This document shows positions 56,846-64,000 of a stretch of 64,000 bases of DNA, one piece after another. This DNA comes from Lindgomyces ingoldianus (taxonomy: Eukaryota; Ascomycota; Dothideomycetes; Pleosporales; Lindgomycetaceae): assembly GCF_010093535.1 (NCBI RefSeq), contig NW_022985182.1:569785-633784 (forward strand), written 5' to 3'. Under the pieces are notes generated by a model. The model saw nothing but the letters and a program-made list of their open reading frames with translations, was not told where the DNA came from and ran no database searches. Both the position numbers and the translations under genes were made by a program. Position 1 is the stretch's first letter, and every line of letters begins with the position of its first letter.

Positions 56846-57805
56846 GACTGCTGTTTTTAGATTAGATCTCATCTGTTACTACTACTTACTATTGCATTTG
56901 ATAACTTTACATATGCCTACCTGCAGTCTATTAGCTCTTAGTTAACTCAAGTTTGCCTTTTAATACATACAGGTTACATAATAGAAGAGGCTCCGCAACG
57001 CTCCGCTATCGCGACTCAAAATTACAAATAATCTAACGCTATTGTATGGAGGTGAGCTGTATACCTGGCTGGTGTGTAGGTATACCCATCTCTCTTTATC
57101 TCCCCACCCCCACTTCCGCGACGGCATACCGCACACCGTCACTACGCATAACTAAGGTTAAGCGGAGATGTAGTAACAATAAATTCTACTTCATGCTCTG
57201 GTGCATGCATTCTTAAGCCTTTTTAAATATTTATTTTTCAATACTATTCTGTACCCTTCCCCTACTTTTATGCTTTCTGTTTATAGTGCTTTCTTTATTT
57301 AAATTATTTATACTCTAGTTACAATAAACAAGTAGCTAGTTTACAAGCCGGGCTACTTTTATTCCTACTTCGTGTTCTAGTTTATTGTTCCAAGTCTGCT
57401 TATGTTTGTGACGGGTTAAACCCGATAGCACCCCAGGTATGAGATAGACCGAACTGAATGTCGCACGTGAAACTAGTTCACGTGACCAAGCGCAGGGTGA
57501 ATGTGCGTCCTTCACCTCTCACCCCTTTCCTGTTTAGGGCTAGCGCTCTTTTAGCTACTATATATTTACCTCTGAGCTCTCTCGATCTCCAGAGACCTTA
57601 CACCTCACCTCAATCTACCTAGGTCGTCTCTCATTACCTAATTAACTGCTCCATGCTCTCCGCCATCCGTCAGCTCTAAACCTGCGATACTGAGGCCGGA
57701 CAAAAAGGAGCTCAATTGGCAACCAATCTCTCTAGATACTATAATCTCTGTTACCCGCACATCAAGCTCTATTCCTTGAGGCTTCTCAGCTTTGGCCCCT
57801 CACAG
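56846..57805. other. Gene-poor AT-rich stretch
   Basis: Nearly 1 kb of AT-leaning DNA downstream of the cluster with no recognised gene. Confidence 0.45.
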
Positions 57806-58032
57806 TGTCACGCAAATGCTACGGATAAAGAGTCAAAAGCTCAAAGAGGAGCGTTGATGAATTGTTACGCACAGTATCGAGTGAATGTAAATACGTTGCG
57901 TGAATAAGGAAGAGAGCTGAGCAGGTTCAGACAGGTGTTTTTGCTCATGCGCTAGCGTAAGGCCTACAAGCGAGATTCTTAGGAAGGCTTCCTCTAAAGG
58001 CTCAATAGGTGTCGTGGGTTGTTACCGTGACA
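57806..58032 (+). repeat. LTR-like repeat, copy 2
   Basis: 227 bases starting TGTCACGCAAATGCTACGG and ending GTGACA, so its tips form a short inverted repeat TGTCAC/GTGACA. It is a diverged direct copy of 43835-44067. No flanking target duplication is evident. It marks the right side of the P450 cluster. Confidence 0.72.
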
Positions 58033-58524
58033 GCTTGCAAGAGCAAATACGAACTCTGCCGATATAGCAGAGTACTTGTCTAAGTAGCTTGCAGATGTTT
58101 CAGATAATAAGGTTAGTTTAGTATAGCAATGGGATTATTGCAAGGCTCATCTCTTGTTAAAGGCTCTTCTTCAAAGTTTTCATAGGACCGCATTGTTGCC
58201 TATTTAGATTTTGGCAACCTTTGCGCGATAAATGAAATGGCTAGTGGAAACGGGTACTGTCAATCTATGGCGGCACAATTGACGGGGAACAAAGGATTCG
58301 TCGCGCTCGGTCGATAATCCTGAATACGATGTGTTTTGATCTCGCTTCCTAGCTTCTAAGACTATTTTAGGACAACAATCAATTTATGTTGATTAAATAC
58401 TACATCAGGTACACACGTCATCTATTTCCGTCTATTTCAAAATACCATCAACAGTTACAAAGAAGCTTGGTTTTCATGTCCTGATGCCTCGCTTCCAAAT
58501 CTTCACCTCTTCATTCTCATCAGC
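58033..58524. other. Intergenic stretch
   Basis: About 490 bases, with no feature recognised other than the upstream region of the next gene. Confidence 0.4.
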
Positions 58525-59338
58525 ATGTTCCACAATCTCCTTCCAAGGAAGACTGTAATCGTTCCCCTTCTACTAAACTGGAGTGGGCTTGTTACATCCA
58601 TAGTCGCGCCCCCAGACACATCATACTGGAGAGCGCCTTATGCCCTCCGCGTTATCTCGTACGTACCTTAAATACACCCCGCCTTCATCCAAAACTTATT
58701 TTGTCAGCGACGATGCAAGAATCAACGGCCGCACTCTAGTCCCGGACACATACAACGGACGTACCACTGGTGTGTACATCAACTCGAAAAGGGCACCGCA
58801 TGAAGCCTACACCATCTACCCGTCGGGCGACCCATGGGCCTCCAGTTTCAACTACTCAAACCTCACCGAACTGTACGAACAGCAATTCCATTCCGACAGC
58901 AATAGCACCGAACTCATCCTCATCTACGGTCAAAAGCCACCAACCGCGTCGGGTACCCCACTTCTACTGATGAACACTGATACTGGGCCTGGAGTGACAC
59001 ATTTATGGCCAGCCGCATCGTTTGTCGTGGATTGGAGGAGTTGGCGATTTGTATGGGATGAGACAAATGAGAGGGCGATTTTGAGGAATTTTGGCTGGAC
59101 GGATGGAATGAGGTGGATTGCCTACCAGGGCTCGGCTACTGGGAGTACATTTTATATCTATCGATGGAATGGTAAGTTCTTATATCTGATGATCTGGAAT
59201 ACGGGATACTAACCAAGACAAGGTACGTTACCCAGGCCTAGTGATGGGTGGGGTAGTAGCGTGTCGGATATTGTTAATGCTAGTGTTAACATTGATCTTG
59301 AGGTCGTGCCGTTGTGGCAGATTCCACCACTTGGCTAA
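58525..59338 (+). CDS. Secreted protein of unknown function
   Basis: Three exons (58525-58658, 58708-59171, 59223-59338) give 237 aa. The N terminus MFHNLLPRKTVIVPLLLNWS is a plausible signal peptide ending near SIVA. The mature protein has at least three Asn-X-Ser/Thr sites (NYSN, NLTE, NSTE), few cysteines, and aromatic-rich segments (THLWPAASFVVDWRSWRFVW, TFYIYRWNG). Donors are GTACGT and GTAAGT; the second acceptor follows ATACTAACCAAGACAAG with a good branch site. Both junctions keep phase. I do not recognise the family. Secretion is inference from the leader and glycosylation sites. Confidence 0.68.
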
Positions 59339-59854
59339 TTACACAGGGAGAAAATTGGGGGTACCATTATTCCAGGATCCCGGGCTTTTCGGATAATCCT
59401 ACTCCTGGTGGTGGAGATGAAACTTGGCATATACAAATCGGGGGGTGGTTAGCACCCTTCCTGGAGTACCCTGACAAAGTCATCATAACTCGCATGCCTT
59501 TGTTAGACTGTCACTCCATTTCTGCCCCCGACGCAACGCCCTGCTCAATGGGCTAGCTCCACCGTCATCCCCCTGACTGGATCAATTTTGCCCAAAAATG
59601 GCATGCCCTGTTCTGCCTGCCTGCCATACCTTCCCGCAAGCGTTAAAAACACGATCTCTCCACTCATACTGAACCAAATTTTTCTTGTATCTGGATGCCC
59701 TTAATCCGTTGCCCCCTCTGCGGGTATAATCGCATTTGTATTGTCCCCAACGGATTTTCCATTCCGCTCTTGTAGGCTTAGTCCATTCGAGCATCCATCT
59801 TGTGTTTTGAAAGGGTCTTTGTATTGTTCGAATTGCCATGTTTGCGATATTTAG
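59339..59854. other. Intergenic stretch
   Basis: No recognised gene; a minus-strand frame (59582-59839) is basic and Arg-rich but without motif. Confidence 0.4.
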
Positions 59855-60166
59855 TTAGTAGACCAACACGGCTTGCACGCGGGTTCTGCTTAGCTCTTCC
59901 ACATCTTTTGCGGTGACGAGAAGGAAGCCAGCCGGTATAAGTTCCATGTCCTGTAAATCTTTTTCTATGTTCTTTCGAAGCGCGACATATTTCTGTAATG
60001 GGGGTTTGCGTCCGGCGACCTTTTTCTTTGCTATTTCGTTTAGTAGAGAGCCTAGCTCTTGAACATTTTCGGTGACTGATTGAGAATGACTACTTGGTTT
60101 CCCGTAGCAATAATCTACGCGGCGGGATATGCGTTCGGCATGTGCTTGCATTTCCTCCGCGGTCAT
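59855..60166 (-). CDS. Possible small helical protein
   Basis: An uninterrupted frame of 103 aa begins MTAEEMQAHAERISRRVDY and is rich in Glu, Lys, Leu and Ala with heptad-like spacing (VTENVQELGSLLNEIAKKK, then RKNIEKDLQDMEL). This is more protein-like than neighbouring frames. No family is recognised, and it might be one exon of a larger or decayed gene. Confidence 0.35.
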   Translation of the reverse strand: MTAEEMQAHAERISRRVDYCYGKPSSHSQSVTENVQELGSLLNEIAKKKVAGRKPPLQKYVALRKNIEKDLQDMELIPAGFLLVTAKDVEELSRTRVQAVLVY

Positions 60167-60890
60167 GGGGTATGATATGTACGAACAACTATGAGGAGAA
60201 GGTTTGTCTGGAAGTGTTATTACCCGCTAGTCCACCTCTACTGTTCCAGTATGATGCTTGTTGCCCTTTTATGTTCTGTTTTTATCTCAATCTTCCCTCA
60301 TAGCCCCACTTTCTGATGGTAGGACGACGTGATATTCCTCCTAAAAATGCTATGCGACACTGATGCAAGCTCATATTCCGAATTAGTAGACCTCAGGGTC
60401 CTAACATTGCGAACACTCAAAGCTGTGAGATTCAATCAAAAGAGAAAAAAAGCGCGACCTTCGAGGTTGTGCTTGAGAGGCAGGCATAGATTCGCTACCA
60501 GAAAAAATTGGGATCTTTTTCCGTCCTTGCAGGGAGTTGTATGACAGTGGCTGAAAGAGGCTAGGTTCCGGCTGGTGTAAATCGCGCGGCAGTAATCTCT
60601 TTGGCTGGGATTTCATAAGTGCAGATGTTTTGGGCCAAAGAAAAACAGGCATATTGCGGCTCGAGGGGCTTTAGTGGAGGAATGGGGGAAATTCAGACTT
60701 GAATAGAGAAGAAATATCAAACCATGCCGACCATTTGCCGCTGAGGGAATTGGTGATGCTACAACCGAAATGACTAGCTACCATAATCCTCTGGAAGAGA
60801 GAATCGTGGCTGTGGTGGCTGTATATATAATCTCAGATCTGCATCTCTCTCTTATCGACTATCACCAATGAACCTTTGTGTGAAAGTTGC
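60167..60890. other. Intergenic stretch
   Basis: About 720 bases without a recognised gene. Confidence 0.4.
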
Positions 60891-62038
60891 CTACGCAAGC
60901 CACCAAATCCATTGCGACGCAGGATCATTCCACAGCTTCGGACAGCTCGTGTTACTCGGCCAGTGATCCAGTGTTGAGATCTGATCGATGATACTGGTTG
61001 TAACGACCACAGGGATGAAAAAAGAAAATATCCCAAGTTGGAAGACCGCCACAGGCAAAGCCAGTAGCGCCGCGAAACAAGGCAAACAAAACCACATCCA
61101 TCGTGGCAGCGCCCCATCCTGTCTGAGTCGTATCCCGATTCTCCGAAGTAGTGTGGCGACTACTCGTCCATATCGAAATTGCAGCAGAAGGATACTACCT
61201 AGGGTGCTCTCCAACGCCAGAGCACACAGAATCCCGACTCCCGATTCTGTTTTGAGTACGTTGATGAGATCGTTGCCGTAAGCGGGTAGCAATGCGAGAA
61301 GAAATACTGGGTAGTTCCACTTGGAATGGTTGAAGACTGGGAGCGGTTAGTTTCTTCTCAAATAGCAAAGGGGAAGTGAGAGTTACGCCTAAAGGGCTGA
61401 ATGAATAGGGAAAGTCTGGATTCCGTGGTTCTGAATTCCTCGTGCTCGGGACACGGGACATGCTGAACAAAGATTGGGATCCTGAGTAGGTTGCCAAGTA
61501 ATAATGTGGCCGTGAGCGTTCCAGAACATGCCAACTCAAAGACTCGCTGGTCAGCCGCTGTGACTGCATCGTGTAGCCTCCGGCGTCTGTAAAGGTAGAT
61601 GGTTCCAATGCATTGAGCAAGGAAGGCAAGGACGGCTATAATGCTGGAGATCCTACACTCTGCTCCACGGGGCTCTTTTTTCTGCTCGAGCGAGGTTGGA
61701 AGCACAGAATATCCAGGCTCTTCATCGTCTAAAACCCTTCCAAATAACCACCCGAAGGCAAGTGGGATGGTCTTGAGATCGTTGAATCTTCGCCTGATGA
61801 CCAAGTAGAGGGAAAACACGGCTATTATTCCGAGTGCTACAGCATGTTGAACGACAGTAATAAGAGGGGCGGAGAGGTGGTAAAAGAGGGTCCAAACGGT
61901 GACAGGCTCTTCGCGAATGCCCACAAGATGACAATATGCTATTGTAGTCGTCAAATGAACGACGAAAAGTTTAACCCAGAGCTCCTTTCCGCTTCGGCGT
62001 GTGTCTAGCGGACATAAGGGAGGTTTGGAGTCATCCAT
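60891..62038 (-). CDS. Multi-pass membrane protein, unrecognised family
   Basis: Two exons (62038-61387 and 61336-60891; GTAACT donor, CTCCCAG acceptor) give 365 aa. Hydrophobic spans include KLFVVHLTTTIAYCHLVGI, VVQHAVALGIIAVFSLYLVI, ISSIIAVLAFLAQCIGTIYL, LACSGTLTATLLLGNLLRIP, WNYPVFLLALLPAYGN, GILCALALESTLGSILLLQF and MWFCLPCFAALLALPVAVF, so about seven or eight membrane helices. Branch sequence ACTAACC lies before the acceptor. The N terminus MDDSKPPLCPLDTRR is short and probably cytosolic. No transporter or receptor motif is recognised. Confidence 0.75.
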
Positions 62039-62909
62039 GGTAGAAGCATAAGCTTGGTAATGATAACGATTTTGACAGCGGGGAGATATTGGCGGAAGAG
62101 GTTCAGATCAGGCTTGGCAGTATAGTTTTATGATCTTCTGCTTACAAGTGAGAAGAGGGCCAGAGTTAAAATGGATTGAGCAGCAACATGCAGCTATAGG
62201 CTGCAGAAGCCACAGCCACTACAGCCAAGAATCGAACACGAGGAATCAACCCCTCACTCAGGATATAGGTACGGACGCATGCTTATCGCGTAGCTGAAAT
62301 ACTCAGCCATGAATCTAGCTAGTAAGCTGCTGGACAGAGAGAGGGGCTGGATGTGTCTGCTTGCCTGTTTGAGCAAGCTACAGATCTATTTTATTAACAA
62401 CTAGCTAAGTCTAGAGAAGTTTAGATCTATATAGACCTAAATTAGCTTTATATCTACTTTAAAATTAGTGAGATAGGCTGATAGGACCTATTAAAAAGCC
62501 TCACGTACTATACAATGTCCTTCTCCCTTTTAGAGGGTGATATGTGCAGTTACTTGAATCTATGAGATTTGTGAGGAAAGTGGTGACTGGGCATTGCCAA
62601 GAATCCAGCAAATTTCGCACACGACGAATATCTGATTAATAAGCCTGCTCGGCATCGCGTTTTTTTCTCCGGGAGCAGCCTGAGTAAGCCGCAACGCAGT
62701 TATGATTCCTAATCGCTTTGCTGATTCCACACGGTAAAGAATAGCGTTAATGGCAACTAGGGGTGACACAAGCTCCTTTCTATTCTTACGAAGCTCCTCC
62801 CCGCTCGCGCAATCGCGTTAGCGTGACGTAGTGATTTCTAATCACTATTGTTACCTTTGCTCGGAGCTCATCTATATATCCCCACCTTTGTGCCATTGAG
62901 CTTACCTAG
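62039..62909. other. Intergenic stretch
   Basis: About 870 bases between divergent genes. It must hold the promoters of the membrane protein and the glutathione transferase; nothing specific is recognised. Confidence 0.45.
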
Positions 62910-63997
62910 ATGCCACTACCGCAACCACTTACATCGCTACGGCTACAGATAGCTTCTCGAACCCTGATACCTCGTGTTCCACGACACCCGACGAAGCCTC
63001 ACCCTCACGCCGCCTATACGCGAAGCCTTCACGTCCTCCCCGACATGGCCGACCAACGACCTAATGGCCTCAAGGCTAACAAGGGTATCGAGCTTCTCAC
63101 TTGGGGCACTCCCAATGGCGTGAAAGCTTCGATCCTGCTCGAAGAGCTGAAGGAGGCATATGGAAAGGTCCGATAGATCTTGGCAAAAGGAAAAAAAAAC
63201 TGCTGATTAATGAATAGGACTACACCTGGCAAGGTATTAACATTAGCCAGAACATCCAGAAGGAGCCATGGTTTACGAAGCTGGGTCCGAATGGACGTAT
63301 CCCCGTCATCGTGGATCATGATAATGGTGGGTTCGCTGTGCAGGAAGGCTTGGGTAAGTATTCTTACTCTTGGGAGCTCCGTACCAGAATTGACCACACC
63401 CAGCTATCCTTGCCTACCTTGCCCGTCACTACGACCTCGACCACAAGTTCAGCTTCACCGACCCTCTCGATATCTCTCGCGCTGAACAATGGATGGCCTG
63501 GCAGCACGGCGGTCTCGGACCAATGCAAGGTCAGGCCAATCACTTCAATGTAGGTTGCATGTACTAATGCACCACGATGAGAGGCTAAGAATGGGTAGAG
63601 AGCCGCAAAAGAACGCATCCCATACGGCATGCAGCGATACACCGGCGAAACCGAGCGGCTAGTCGGAATCCTCGACAACCACCTTAAGAACACCGATTAC
63701 CTAGTTGGTAACAAATATAGTATCGCAGATATTGCTAGCTTTGGTTGGGTGAACGCGCTTCGGTTCTCTGGCGTAGACCTGGACGCTTTCCCAAATCTGG
63801 AGGCTTGGTGGGTGCGGATTCTTGCTCGACCCGCCGTTCAGAAGGGTATCTCGATTCCATCGAGGAGTCCTTTCGGGAATGAAGCGTATCTACAAAGGCT
63901 GAAGGATGACAAAGAGTTTGCGGACAAGGAGCATTCACTCATGGATGCTATTGCCAAGGCGAAAGAGCAGTATGGCTACAAGTATGCCTCTCCATAA
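62910..63997 (+). CDS. Ure2-like glutathione S-transferase with possible mitochondrial leader
   Basis: Four exons (62910-63167, 63218-63353, 63404-63549, 63599-63997) give 312 aa. The GST N-terminal domain runs from GIELLTWGTPNGVKASILLEEL through WFTKLGPNGRIPVIVDHD, the Pro-containing cis loop, to FAVQEGLAILAYLARHYD, which binds glutathione. The C-terminal helical domain has EQWMAWQHGGLGPMQGQANH and YLVGNKYSIADIASFGWV with the conserved capping box Asp. Such proteins conjugate or reduce small molecules. Two in-frame starts exist. The upstream one (62910) adds 45 residues rich in Arg, Pro, Ser and Leu with almost no acids, like a mitochondrial targeting peptide. The second (63045, MADQRPNG) gives the usual cytosolic length of 267 aa. 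Confidence 0.92.
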
Positions 63998-64000
63998 GCA

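Overview
The window looks like nuclear DNA of a filamentous ascomycete (Pezizomycotina). The evidence is intron-rich genes with short introns (about 40-210 bases), CTAAC/CTGAC-like branch sites before the acceptor, fungal gene families (Nup82, NpgA-type PPTase, BIM1-like copper protein, PTH11/rhodopsin-like membrane protein, several P450s), and AT-rich repeat DNA around an assembly gap. The species cannot be told from the sequence. All exon joins were worked out by eye from reading frame, splice signals and protein continuity; none is checked by RNA.

Region 1 (1-12.7 kb) is housekeeping: the 5' part of a Doa10/Ssm4 ER ubiquitin ligase (minus, runs off the left edge), a 1333-aa repeat-rich protein of unknown role, an ArsB/CitMHS-type anion permease and a multi-pass membrane protein. 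Region 2 (12.7-18 kb) is gene-poor. It holds a dead sugar transporter, a tRNA-His fragment, a tRNA-Gly(UCC) gene with two insertions, and a small Ser-rich protein. Region 3 (18-31 kb) is dense: FAD oxidoreductase, DJ-1/PfpI protein, phosphopantetheinyl transferase, PdxT/SNO glutaminase, cap-binding protein CBP20, Nup82, and a GPI-type BIM1/X325 copper protein.

Region 4 (31-37 kb) is a repeat island. It contains remnants of an NLR-type repeat gene, at least five copies of a foldback repeat, and a TIR element with a TA target site around an 814-base gap. One intact small secreted chitin-binding (CBM14, Avr4-like) protein sits between two inverted copies of the foldback repeat. Region 5 (37-44 kb) has an SRR1-like gene, one unrecognised four-exon gene and long stretches without genes.

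Region 6 (44-58 kb) reads as a metabolite-tailoring cluster: three intact P450s, a rhodopsin-like membrane protein and an ERG26-like 3-beta-hydroxysteroid dehydrogenase/decarboxylase, with no backbone synthase in the window. Two diverged LTR-like repeats, 14 kb apart, bracket it. Region 7 (58-64 kb) has a small secreted protein, a membrane protein and a Ure2-like glutathione transferase with an apparent mitochondrial leader.

The observations most worth checking are the tRNA-Gly gene interrupted right after its A box by a 52-nt intron-like insert, the effector-like CBM14 gene inside a foldback structure, the orphan P450/ERG26-like cluster with two atypical I-helices, and a permease whose start codon appears to be created by splicing.
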